This document shows, piece by piece, positions 1 through 7,064 of a DNA stretch of 30,711 nucleotides. Made by a program: the position numbers and the translations under genes. Numbering within the stretch: position 1 is the first letter of the stretch; each line of letters begins with the position of its first letter. Source of the stretch: Holophagales bacterium (GTDB lineage Bacteria; Acidobacteriota; Thermoanaerobaculia; UBA5066); contig JADJZB010000010.1 of the NCBI GenBank assembly GCA_016719485.1, positions 1 to 30,711 on the forward strand, given 5' to 3'. The notes beneath the pieces were generated by a model. The model worked only from the letters and a program-made list of their open reading frames with translations. It was not told the DNA's origin and ran no database searches.

Positions 1-61
1 GGATCTCGGCTGCGTGAAGATCCTCGCGGGCGAACGACATCCAGCGCTCAGCGGCGTTCAT
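1..61 (-). CDS. HEPN-domain protein, N-terminal fragment cut by window edge
   Basis: Reading leftwards from an ATG at 61, the first 20 residues include AERWMSFAREDLHAAE, which matches the characteristic start of small HEPN-domain proteins (typically an E-R-W-L-x-F-A-x-E-D-L-x-x-A-E helix). These proteins are usually the RNase or toxin partner of a minimal nucleotidyltransferase (MNT). The rest lies beyond the window, so the catalytic R-x4-6-H motif cannot be checked. The frame is open upstream into the MNT-like segment at about 107-333, so the two could be read as one chain or the MNT stop has been lost. The family call rests on a short stretch and on the MNT neighbour. Confidence 0.5.
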   Translation of the reverse strand, partial: MNAAERWMSFAREDLHAAEI

Positions 62-106
62 GCAGAGGCCGCCGCCCTGCCCAGAACCGTCCTGAACGAA
101 GGTTCG

Positions 107-333
107 CTCCCTACCTAGGGGCCGCCTGATCTCCTCGGGGTGTAGACGATCACGTCCTAAGAGTCTCGGCTTCAGGAGCTGGCGTATCTCGGTGACTCTC
201 TTCTTTCAGAACGGCAGCCTGTCTTCTTACGACGACCAGGTTTACGGTCGAGTCCGCACCGTCCTCGCTCAAGTGGAGGAGCCGAAGAGGATTACTCGTT
301 CCGCTCCCTCCCGGACCCGCGAGGAGGGGGAGG
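107..333 (-). pseudogene. Decayed MNT-type (minimal nucleotidyltransferase) gene upstream of HEPN
   Basis: Fragments of an MNT protein appear in successive minus-strand frames: AERVILFGSS (the hG[GS] nucleotidyltransferase motif) near 285-315, then SEDGADSTVNLVVV in a second frame, then DVIVYTP near 137-160, then EEIRRPLGRER running in frame into the HEPN start. In active MNT proteins the segment after GSS reads like S-D-V-D-L with metal-binding aspartates; here those positions are T and N, so catalysis would be lost even if the frameshifts are sequencing errors. A stop also follows GSST. This is the usual MNT-HEPN gene order. I infer a broken module; the exact ends are approximate. Confidence 0.42.
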
Positions 334-462
334 CATCGGGCCAACTCGGAATCGAGGCGCGCCTGGCGAGCGGAAAAAGCTCGGTCGACGACACTCGTTC
401 TTCACTTCCGGCCCGACGGTGAAGTTCGGGAGGCGAGATACCAGTCGAGGTCTTGCTCCGTT

Positions 463-495
463 GGGGTCTGGTATATCGTCCTACAGTCTGCGGGG
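463..495. repeat. Degenerate half copy of the palindromic element arm
   Basis: GGGGTCTGGTATATCGTCCT followed by ACAGTCTGCGG resembles one arm of the palindrome at 2519-2582 (GGGGTCTGGTCTACGCCCTA then CACTCTACGGCG). No matching second arm is seen. It lies at the 3' end of the RelE/ParE-like gene, whose stop codon falls inside it. The similarity is by eye and imperfect. Confidence 0.45.
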
Positions 496-768
496 CTCAG
501 GAGCAGCCGGCGGACCCCGCTCGTAGACGTCGCGCCGGTGCCCCACCGTCGACGACGACTACGACCTTCTCCGCCTCGGCCTGTAGATGATTCGCCAGTC
601 TCCGGTGCGCCAGGAGCGCAGCCCTTCAGCGTGAACGGAGGGGACTTCCCTTGCAGCGGGTCCTTCGCGAGCCCGTCGACGGCGGCCCGCACCCTGTTCC
701 GGGGTCCCGGATCGGAGCTTCCGGATGGCCGCCTTCGCCGTGAGCGTATAGACGACCTCCCAGGTCAA
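481..768 (-). pseudogene. RelE/ParE-family toxin, frameshifted
   Basis: This is the mRNA-interferase/gyrase-poison toxin type of type II TA modules. The start is a TTG at 768 overlapping the antitoxin stop (TTGA). Frame one gives TWEVVYTLTAKAAIRKL. A second frame gives VRAAVDGLAKDPLQGKSPPF. The first frame resumes with LRSWRTGDWRIIYRP, the conserved core of the fold, and a further shift gives VGHRRDVYERG, the typical C-terminal G-H-R-R-x-V-Y strand. Put together these make a complete toxin of about 95 residues, so only a few single-base indels break it. Either the gene is recently inactivated or the consensus is wrong. The stop lies inside the degenerate element arm at 463-495. Confidence 0.6.
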
Positions 769-1016
769 CCCCAGACCTCTTCGTGGCCGACCGTGCGGCC
801 CTTCACCGAGGTCGTCGAGCCCCGCCGGATGCTCTTCGAGGTCGGCGTCCGCTAGGATCTCGAGGGTCTCGAGAGCCCCTCGTACTCGTCGACGGACATG
901 AGAACCCCGGCGGGCCGGCCGGATCTCGTAATGACGAACTGCTCGCCCACTTCTTCGACGCGGGAGAGGAGGCGGGCCAGGTGCGTTTTCGCTTCCGAGA
1001 GGGGGAGAGTCGTCAT
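765..1016 (-). pseudogene. Phd/YefM-family antitoxin, frameshifted
   Basis: The ATG at 1016 opens MTTLPLSEAKTHLARLLSRV and continues with EQFVITRSGRPAGVLMSVDEYEGL, the Phd/YefM N-terminal DNA-binding domain with its hallmark 'S-E-A-K ... I-T-R-x-G-x-P-x-A-V-L-x-S-x-x-E-Y' pattern. A one-base shift after about residue 48 then gives ETLEILADADLEEHPAGLDDL, and a further shift gives a C-terminus ending HEEVWG, the toxin-binding tail seen in many YefM/Phd proteins. The stop overlaps the toxin start, as expected for a coupled antitoxin-toxin pair. It would bind and neutralise the RelE/ParE-like toxin and autorepress from the inverted repeat at its start. Confidence 0.6.
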
Positions 1017-1045
1017 GGTCTGATTTTAGACCAGAATTATGGTCC
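1016..1045 (-). promoter_or_regulatory. Putative antitoxin operator/promoter (overlapping inverted repeats)
   Basis: TGGTCT-gatttt-AGACCA (1016-1033) is a perfect 6-bp inverted repeat overlapping the antitoxin ATG. A second dyad, GACC-agaattat-GGTC, overlaps it. Read on the minus strand the spacer contains TAAAAT, a good -10 hexamer, so the operator would sit on the promoter as is usual for Phd/YefM autoregulation. The first dyad resembles TGGTCT parts of the dispersed palindromes, but the context fits an operator better. Confidence 0.45.
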
Positions 1046-1060
1046 GATTCGGGAATGCAA

Positions 1061-1093
1061 GGGGTCTGGTCTTCGTTCTACACTTCTACGGCG
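1061..1093. repeat. Half copy of the palindromic element arm at the protease 3' end
   Basis: GGGGTCTGGTCTTCGTTCTA then CACTTCTACGGCG matches one arm of the palindrome at 2519-2582 with a few differences and a one-base insertion. The second arm is absent. The protease stop codon (1086-1088) lies inside it. Confidence 0.6.
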
Positions 1094-2297
1094 CCATCGC
1101 CAGCCCCGCGCCGATGTCGGTTGCGAGGAGCGGGAAGCCGCGGGCGTGCTGGGTGAGGAGGGTCCAGATCTCGGTGGCGGTGGCCGTCGGGTGCGCTTCG
1201 GCCCAGAGGGCGGCGAGGCCGGCGACGTGGGGCGTGGCCATGCTGGTGCCGGAGAGGCGGGCGCTGCGCTCGGGCATGGGGAAGGCGGAGAGGACGTCGA
1301 CGCCGGGGGCGGCGATATCGACCTGGCCGCCGTTGGGGCTGAGGCCGCGGTTGGAGAAGTAGCCGAGCTGCATCTTCGAGTCGAGGGCGCCGACGGCGAG
1401 GATGGAGGGCAGTTGGCCGGGTGGCCGACGGGGGCGTACCAGCCGGTGCGCCGGTCGCTCGTTGCTGGCGGCGGCGACGATGAGGGTGCCCGCGGCGAGG
1501 GCGCGCGCTGGCCGACGGCTTCGAAGATCTCGCTGAAGGGGTCGTCGACAGTGACTTCGGCCCCGAGCGACATTGAGACGACGCGCGCGCCCTGTGCGAT
1601 GGCCCAGTTCAGCCCGGCGAGGATGCCGCCGTCGGCGCCGCCGCCGTTGTCGTCGAGGACCTTGCCCGCGAGGATCGCGGACCCGTAGGCGACGCCGTAG
1701 CGGGGCGGGTGGTAGGGCGACCTCGGCCCGCAGGAGGTGCCGATGCAGTGGGTGCCGTGGCCGTGGCCGTCCTGCGCCTTGTAGCCCTTGACGAAGCTGA
1801 CGGCAGTGACGGAACGCGACGGAAAGTCGGGGTGCTTGAGGTCGAAGCCGGTGTCGAGGACGGCGACCTTGACGCCCTTGCCCGAGAAGGCGGAGGCGGC
1901 GGCGCCGGTGGCCTGGAGGCCCCAGGTGGCCTTGCGGCTCGGCCTGCGGGGCGGGCCGCCGCCCTGGGGGAGGCCCGTAGGCGTGGACGTACCGCTCGGG
2001 CTCGACCGCGAGGATGCGCGCGGCGTTGTCGGCGGCGGCGGAGCGGATGCGGGCCGTGCGGGCGGCGTCGCGGGGGTCGACGTTGACGAGCGCCACGCCG
2101 AGGCGGTCGAAGTAGACCGCGTCGGCGCCCTCGGCCTGCTCGGGGGAAAGGAAGCCCGAGCGGACGTCGAGGGTGGTGGCGATACGGGGGCCCGCGGCGC
2201 GCCTCAGGGCCGCGACCGACATGCGGACGGAGCGGTCGGAAAGAAGAACGAGGAAACGGCCCGTGAGGGCGGGAACCCGAGGCGTTGTTGGCGGCAT
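1086..2297 (-). pseudogene. Subtilisin-family (S8) serine protease, several frameshifts
   Basis: All parts of an S8 protease are present, but across frames. The ATG at 2297 opens about 115 residues that look like an N-terminal propeptide-type region. A second frame then carries the Asp box (VAVLDTGFDLKHPD, near 1842-1880), the His box (GHGHGTHCIGT, near 1745-1775) and the stretch through MSLGAEVTVDD. A shift back gives AAGTLIVAAASNE (oxyanion Asn region), another frame gives TGWYAPVGHPAN, and the first frame resumes to the Ser box SGTSMATPHVAGLAALW (near 1200-1254). About four or five single-base indels would restore one chain of about 405 residues. I see no signal peptide at the annotated start, so location is uncertain. 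The last residues and stop come from the palindrome arm at 1061-1093. Confidence 0.75.
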
Positions 2298-2518
2298 AAG
2301 TTGTTACAGGTTAATGAGTTAGAAATAGAAAGTGGCCGAAATGTCGAGCCTCCGGCCCCTTGGGTGGCAGGACCAAAGTCCATGAGGCCACCCTCGTCCC
2401 GGCGAGCACCGTCTCTTTTTTCGGACCGCCTGCACGGTCCGCAAGGCGAGCACGACCGGGCTGCTTGAAGCCGAGGGAGGATAGGCTTTTCGACTCGGGA
2501 GAGTCAACCCACCGGCAT
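2298..2518. other. Gene-free spacer upstream of the protease, with small hairpins
   Basis: No convincing coding sequence. The part next to the protease start (2298-2340) is AT-richer than its surroundings and probably holds its promoter. Further out are a 7-bp stem with a 6-base loop (CGGACCG/CGGTCCG, 2422-2441) preceded by a T run, and a 5-bp stem GACTC-ggga-GAGTC (2492-2505). Neither is followed by a T tract in its own orientation, so neither is called a terminator. A structured leader or small RNA is possible, but I recognise no known class. Confidence 0.35.
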
Positions 2519-2582
2519 GGGGTCTGGTCTACGCCCTACACTCTACGGCGCGCCGTAGAGTGTAGGGCGTAGACCAGACCCC
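2519..2582. repeat. Palindromic element A (64 bp, perfect)
   Basis: A perfect 32+32 bp palindrome without spacer: arm begins GGGGTCTGGTCTACGCCCTA and continues CACTCTACGGCG. It is a diverged subtype of the family (TCTGG instead of TCAGG, GCCC instead of CTTC), shared with the half copies at 463 and 1061. It overlaps the last codons of holA. Confidence 0.9.
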
Positions 2583-4027
2583 TTTGGGGAAGACCCCGTC
2601 GGGGCGGCCATTCCGAGGAGCCAGGACTGGAGGAGGTCGGGGCCGGAGCCGAGGCCGGTCTTGACGCCGCGGTCGATGGCGGCGAGGCCGGTGAGGGCGG
2701 CGGCGAGCTCGTCGACCGTCCAGTCGAAGGAGGCGAGGTAGGCCTTGTGGAGGACGAAGGGGTGGCCGTCGACGGGGACGGGCGCGGCGCCGGGGCGGGG
2801 GGTCTTGAGGCGCGGGAGGACGCGGTCGACGAAGACGCGGTAGTCGGCCCGGCGCGCGGGGGGCTCGGCGCCCGGCTCGGCGAGGGCCGCCTTGAGCGCG
2901 AGGATGCGGCGGACCTCTCCCGCGAGGAGGCCGAGGAGCGGGAAGAAGGCGGCCTCCCCTTTCGGACCCTTCTTCGCGGGGGCGGCGGGGGCGTCTTTGC
3001 CGAAGGAGCGGAAGGCGGTGAAGTCGTCGGCGGCGAAGAGGCGTTCGGCGATGCGGAGGGCGTCGAGGAACTTCTTGCGCGCGACGGCCTCGACGAAGTC
3101 GGAGCCGTATTCCTTGCGCTCGTCGGCGACGAGGCGGGCCGCGGCCTCGGCGGTGACGCGGGGGCCGGCGGCGGTGTCGACGAGGCGGTCGAGCTCGGAG
3201 AGGAAGGCGCGCGCGGTGAGGCGGCCCCGCTCGGTGAGGGTCTCGAAGACGTCGGGCTCGGCGCTCTTGCCCCGCTCGAGGACCCGCTCGAGGCCGAGGG
3301 CGTGGAGGCGCCCGCGGCGTTCGGCGTCGTCGGGGGCGTAGAGGCGCGCGAGGGGCCCGCGGCGCAGCTCGGCGAGGGCGGCGTGGTCGGGGTCGGGCGA
3401 GAGGGCGCGCAGGAGGAGGACGTTGTCGCCCGCCCGGGCGCGGAGGACGTAGTCGAGGAGGCGGCCGAGGGCGGTTTCGGCGGCCTCGCCGTCGTCGACG
3501 GGACGGGAGAGGAGCTGCGCGAGCTCGGGGGCGCGGTCGCTGCGCTTGACGCGGCCGGTGAGCTTGCGCGCGGTCTCGGCGGGGTCGCCCTCGACGAGGG
3601 CGCCGGCGTCGCGCGCGAGGCCGCGGGCCTTGCGGGCGAGGCGGTCGAGGACGCGGGGCTCGGAGGGGGCGCCCGGCGCGGCGCCGAGGCCGGCGCCTTC
3701 GGCCTCGTCGAGGAGGGCGTCGATCTCGTCGGCGGTGAGCTTCTTCGTCCGGAGGAGGTCGGTGACGTCGAGCGAGACGAGGCGGTTCGTGGCGAAGAGG
3801 GCGATGGTGGCCGCGTCGGCGACGGCCTCTTTCACGCCGTTGCCGGTGCCGTCGTACTCGGTGACCTCACCGTCGGGGAAGGCCCCGGAGAAGACCTTCG
3901 AGACGCGGCGCGCCGCTTCGGCGACGAACCACTCGTCGTCGCCGAGGATGGTGAGCACCGGGGGGAGCGGGGCGCTCGCGGCGGCCGCGAGGAGCGGCGC
4001 GAGAGCGCCGAACGGGTCGCCGCGCAT
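2543..4027 (-). CDS. holA: DNA polymerase III delta subunit
   Basis: HolA is the clamp-loader subunit that opens the beta clamp. The N-terminus reads PPVLTILGDDEWFVAEAARR followed by the 'Y-D-G-x-G ... A-x-T-I-A-L-F-A-T-N-R-L-V-S-L' layout typical of the delta AAA-like domain. The C-terminal collar domain ends with helices around FDWTVDELAAALTGLAAIDRGVKTG and DLLQSWLL. At 494 residues it is longer than the usual 330-350; the extra length is an Ala/Gly/Glu-rich insert in the first domain (about residues 105-190) and an Ala/Pro/Lys-rich linker before the collar. The ATG at 4027 begins 17 bases past the stop of the DksA-like gene, as the last gene of the rplU run. The final twelve residues, GSGLRPTLYGAP, and the stop are encoded by palindrome A, so the native C-terminus was probably different. 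Confidence 0.85.
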   Translation of the reverse strand: MRGDPFGALAPLLAAAASAPLPPVLTILGDDEWFVAEAARRVSKVFSGAFPDGEVTEYDGTGNGVKEAVADAATIALFATNRLVSLDVTDLLRTKKLTADEIDALLDEAEGAGLGAAPGAPSEPRVLDRLARKARGLARDAGALVEGDPAETARKLTGRVKRSDRAPELAQLLSRPVDDGEAAETALGRLLDYVLRARAGDNVLLLRALSPDPDHAALAELRRGPLARLYAPDDAERRGRLHALGLERVLERGKSAEPDVFETLTERGRLTARAFLSELDRLVDTAAGPRVTAEAAARLVADERKEYGSDFVEAVARKKFLDALRIAERLFAADDFTAFRSFGKDAPAAPAKKGPKGEAAFFPLLGLLAGEVRRILALKAALAEPGAEPPARRADYRVFVDRVLPRLKTPRPGAAPVPVDGHPFVLHKAYLASFDWTVDELAAALTGLAAIDRGVKTGLGSGPDLLQSWLLGMAAPTGSSPKGSGLRPTLYGAP

Positions 4028-4044
4028 GGGGGGCTATTGCAGGA

Positions 4045-4648
4045 TCAGAGCAGGCCCTTGTCCTGCATCTCCTGGCACTCGAGGCAGTGCCGGGCCCAGG
4101 GAACGGCCTCGAGCCGCTTGTCCTGGACGACGCCCTGGCAGTGGACGCAGACGCCGTAGGTGCCCTGGTCGATCCTGAGGAGCGCCTGCTCGATGAGGAG
4201 GAGGGCCTTGCGGTCGGCCTCCGGAGAGGGAGAAAGCGAACTCGCGCGTGTAGGCGGAGGTGGCGCGGTCGACCATGTCCTGCGCCTGCTCGTCCACCGT
4301 TTCGTCGGTGACCTCGCGGTTGCGCGAGATGTCGCGGATGAGCTCTTCCTGTCGCACGAGGAGACGACCGCGGTACTTCTCGAACGGGTCCTTCCCGGAC
4401 CTCTCGGCAGGCTTCGCCGGGGCCTTGGCGACGGGCTTGACGACCGGCTTCGCGGCCGGGGCCACGGGGGCCTTGGCGACGGGTTTGGAGGGGGCCTTGA
4501 CGGGGGGCTTGGGAGAAGTCTTCACAGGCGTCTTCACGGTGTTCTTTACAGGCGGCTTGGCGGGGCTTTACAGGGGGCTTTCGCAAGGGGGCTTGGCGGA
4601 GGTCTTCACCGGGGCTTTCTTGCCCGCGGCCGAGGGTTTCGTCACCAT
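4045..4648 (-). CDS. DksA/TraR-type zinc-finger protein with Lys/Pro/Ala-rich tail (frameshifted)
   Basis: The C-terminal half carries the TraR/DksA C4 zinc finger: VCVHCQGVVQDKRLEAVP continuing to RHCLECQE, giving C-x2-C-x17-C-x2-C. It is preceded by the helical segment RGRLLVRQEELIRDISRN, like the DksA coiled coil that enters the RNA polymerase secondary channel. The frame breaks near 4220 between FAFSLS and the finger. The N-terminal 70-80 residues are a histone-H1-like tail of KTPVK, KPPVK, KAPSK and KPVAK repeats, with at least one more shift near 4560-4600. The ATG at 4648 (MVTKPSAAGKKAPVKTS) is the natural start because the repeat pattern begins there. It may modulate transcription, with the basic tail binding nucleic acid; that is inference. 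Confidence 0.7.
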
Positions 4649-4750
4649 GGGTTTCTCCCTCTTCCAGAGTTCCCGATCACTGTCGGGGCGCCCGTCCAGA
4701 GTCGCGGGACTCTAGCACGGTGGGGCGTTGCCGGAGCGGGTTTCCTCTTT

Positions 4751-4817
4751 GGGGGTCAGGTCTACCTTCTACACTCTGCGGCGGCGCCGCAGAGTGTAGA
4801 AGGTAGACCTGACCCCC
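4751..4817. repeat. Palindromic element B (67 bp)
   Basis: 32-bp perfect arms around a 3-base centre (GGC); the arm begins GGGGGTCAGGTCTACCTTCT and continues ACACTCTGCGGC. It lies between the DksA-like gene and the AAA+ regulator, 2 bp from the stop of the latter. Confidence 0.95.
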
Positions 4818-4819
4818 GG

Positions 4820-5728
4820 CTATTTCCGGGCGTAGAGGGTCTTTCGGGCGACTCCGAGGCGCCGGGCGGCTTCGGCGACGTTGCCGCCGGCTTCGTCGAG
4901 GACGAGGGCGACGTAGGCGTCGGTGAGGCGGCGCAGGGTCCAGCCGGAGCGGGAGGCCGCGGTGAGGATGGCCTCGGGGTCGGAGGCCGAGAGGAGGCCG
5001 AGGTGGGGCTCGTCGACGGCGTCGGCGCCGCGGGCTCTCGCCTCGAGAACGGCGCGCCGGACGACGTTCTCCAGCTCGCGAAAGCTCCCCCGGAAGGGGT
5101 GCGAGCGCAGGGCCTTGACGGCCGCCGGGGTGAAGGCGAAGGGGCCGCCCGCCTCGCGCAGGAGGGCGCGGGCGGCGGGAAGGACGTCGCCCCGGCGCTC
5201 GGCGAGGGCGGGGAGCTTCACCGTGAGGACGGCGAGGCGGTAGTAGAGGTCTTCGCGGAACTCGCCCGTGCGGACGCGGCGCGGCAGGTCGGGCGCGGCG
5301 GAGGCGACGAAGCGGGCGTCGACGCGGTTCTCGCGCGTGCCGCCGACGCGCCGGAAGACGCGCTCTTCGAGGACGCGCAGCATCTTTCCCTGGGCGCGCG
5401 GCGTGAGGACGTCGATGCGGTCGAGGTAGAGGGTGCCGCCGTCCGCGCCTTCGAGGAGGCCCGGCTTGCCCGCCACCGCTCCGGTGAAGGCGCCGCGCTC
5501 GTGCCCGAAGAGCTCGCTGTCGAAGAGGTCGTCGGAGAGGGCGGCGAGGTCGATGCGGACGAAGGGCGCGGCCGCGCGCGCCGAGCGGGAATGGAGGAGG
5601 CGGGCGAGACGGTCCTTGCCGGTGCCGGGGGCGCCGAGGAGGAGGACGGTGGCGTCGGAGTCGAGGCTCCGCTCGAGCCGCTCGAGCTCTGCGGCGAGGC
5701 CGCGGTGGCGCGTGGCGAAGAGCGTCAC
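4820..5728 (-). CDS. Sigma-54-type AAA+ transcriptional regulator without receiver domain
   Basis: This is a bacterial enhancer-binding-protein core. Walker A is GAPGTGKD (residues 32-39), the sigma-54 contact loop GAFTGA is intact (79-84), and the arginine-rich segment FREDLYYRLAVLTVKLPALAERRGD is conserved. A Fis-type helix-turn-helix (GGNVAEAARRLGVARKTLY) ends the protein. There is no N-terminal sensory or receiver domain; only about 25 residues precede the ATPase. At 302 residues it is short, like PspF. Walker B reads GGTLYLDRID where the family has L-F-L-D-E-I-G/D, so the catalytic Glu is replaced by Arg, which could weaken or abolish ATP hydrolysis. The GTG start lies 19 bases after rsfS, so it is probably co-transcribed with it. 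No sigma-54 promoter was found in the window to suggest its target. Confidence 0.85.
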   Translation of the reverse strand: MTLFATRHRGLAAELERLERSLDSDATVLLLGAPGTGKDRLARLLHSRSARAAAPFVRIDLAALSDDLFDSELFGHERGAFTGAVAGKPGLLEGADGGTLYLDRIDVLTPRAQGKMLRVLEERVFRRVGGTRENRVDARFVASAAPDLPRRVRTGEFREDLYYRLAVLTVKLPALAERRGDVLPAARALLREAGGPFAFTPAAVKALRSHPFRGSFRELENVVRRAVLEARARGADAVDEPHLGLLSASDPEAILTAASRSGWTLRRLTDAYVALVLDEAGGNVAEAARRLGVARKTLYARK

Positions 5729-5747
5729 GCCTCTGGGCCCCGCAGCC

Positions 5748-6263
5748 TCAGGTGGTCTTCGTGAAGGCCTGGGTCTCTTCCGGGGCGTCGCCCCAGAGGC
5801 GCTCGAGCCCGTAGAAGCGCCGGGCCTCCTCGTGGAAGAGGTGGAAGACGACGTCGCCGTAGTCGAGGAGGATCCACGCGCCCTTGCTGTAGCCCTCGTG
5901 GGAGTAGGTGCGCCGCCCCTCGGCCTTCATCGCCAGCTCCACCGCGTCGGACATCGCCTGGCACTGCCGCTCGTTGGTGGCGGAGGCGAGGACGAAGTAC
6001 TCGGCGAAGGCGTTGAGCGTTTTCAGGTTGAGGACGACGAGCTTCTCGGCCTTCTTGTCGAGGAGCGCCTGGACGGAGCGCTGCATCTGGTGCTGCACGC
6101 GCAGGTCGGCCTCGGCGTTGCGGTCTGCCCGGGCCTTCTCGGCGGCGGCGGTGGCCGCGGGAGCGCGCTTGCCACGGCTCTTCGTGAGCGTGTCGGCGAT
6201 GATCTCGTCGACGGCGCCGGCGGGCGGGACGGGAGGCGGGCCCACGGGGGCGCGCTTGCCCAT
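5748..6263 (-). CDS. rsfS: Ribosomal silencing factor RsfS
   Basis: RsfS (Iojap/DUF143) binds L14 and keeps 50S subunits from joining 30S in starvation. The core runs from about residue 55 (VQALLDKKAEKLVVLNLK) through YFVLASATNERQ, the conserved GYSKGAWILLDYGDVVFHLF and the C-terminal RRFYGLERLWGDAP. The N-terminal 50 residues are an Ala/Pro/Lys-rich extension. The same frame stays open upstream of the ATG at 6263 for another 40 lysine/alanine-rich codons (AAKKAAPARKAAAPKKP) back to a stop at the nadD end, but has no ATG, GTG or TTG there. The true start may be further upstream if a base is wrong. It follows nadD, the usual gene order. Confidence 0.92.
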   Translation of the reverse strand: MGKRAPVGPPPVPPAGAVDEIIADTLTKSRGKRAPAATAAAEKARADRNAEADLRVQHQMQRSVQALLDKKAEKLVVLNLKTLNAFAEYFVLASATNERQCQAMSDAVELAMKAEGRRTYSHEGYSKGAWILLDYGDVVFHLFHEEARRFYGLERLWGDAPEETQAFTKTT

Positions 6264-6386
6264 GCCGAGGCTGCGCGGAACGGCGGGGCGCCGGCCGGAC
6301 GCGGGCTTCTTCGGGGCAGCGGCCTTGCGAGCGGGGGCGGCCTTCTTGGCCGCGGTCGCCGGCTTCGCCGTCTTCGTTCCCGCCCG

Positions 6387-7049
6387 TCAGGGGGCGACGT
6401 ACAGGCGGTGACGCCTTGCGTACCGCTCCACCGCGGGGGGCAGACTTTCGCTCAGGCTTTGGACGCTCGGGAGTGCGCTTCTTATCCACGTGGACGAGAT
6501 TGTAACCGGGGCGTTCCCGGCCCAGAAGATGGTCTGGTTCTCGGCCACTTCGTCGTGGGGGCGCGCCCCGAGCGGGGCGAGGCGGGCGGAGAGCTCGGGC
6601 GGGAGCGTTTCGCGCAGGGACGCGTAGTCGACGCCCTCGCGGTAGACGACGACGATGCGGTGGTCGGCGACGATCTCGCGCCACTCGCGCCAGGTGCCGA
6701 GGCCGGCCATCGAGTCGGACCCGACGACGAGGAGGACCTCGCTCTCGGGGTGGTTGGCGCGGACGTGCCGGAGGGTCTCGACGGTGTAGGTGGTGCCGCC
6801 GCGCGAGGCCTCGAAGTCGGAGAGGACGAGGTGCGGGTACGCCTCGAGGGCGAGGGCGCACATGGCGAAGCGGTGGAACGCCGAGGCCGACGGCCCCAGC
6901 GGCTTGTGGGGCGGTGCGAAGGCGGGGACGTAGAGGATCTCGTCCAGGCCGGTGGCGGCGCGGGCTTCCTCGACGGGGAGAAGGTGGCCGAGGTGGATGG
7001 GGTCGAAGGAGCCACCGTAGATGCCGAGGAGATGCGTGCGGTGCAGCAT
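6387..7049 (-). CDS. nadD: Nicotinate-nucleotide adenylyltransferase
   Basis: NadD adenylates nicotinate mononucleotide in NAD synthesis. The nucleotidyltransferase signature GIYGGSFDPIHLGHL (with the H-x-G-H motif) is at residues 9-23. PPHKPL in the substrate loop, VLLVVGSDSMAGLGTWREW and the second signature ISSTWIRSAL near the C-terminus are all present. Length 220 residues is normal for the family. The ATG at 7049 lies 15 bases after the obgE stop, consistent with one operon. Confidence 0.96.
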   Translation of the reverse strand: MLHRTHLLGIYGGSFDPIHLGHLLPVEEARAATGLDEILYVPAFAPPHKPLGPSASAFHRFAMCALALEAYPHLVLSDFEASRGGTTYTVETLRHVRANHPESEVLLVVGSDSMAGLGTWREWREIVADHRIVVVYREGVDYASLRETLPPELSARLAPLGARPHDEVAENQTIFWAGNAPVTISSTWIRSALPSVQSLSESLPPAVERYARRHRLYVAP

Positions 7050-7064
7050 CGGGCGTCTACCGCT

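Noticed and set aside
2422..2441. CGGACCG/CGGTCCG hairpin as terminator
   Set aside because: The T run is on the 5' side of the hairpin on the plus strand; neither strand has Ts after the stem.
2747..4159. 470-codon plus-strand open frame opposite holA
   Set aside because: Antisense shadow of holA with the same Gly/Glu/Val-rich bias and no recognisable motif.
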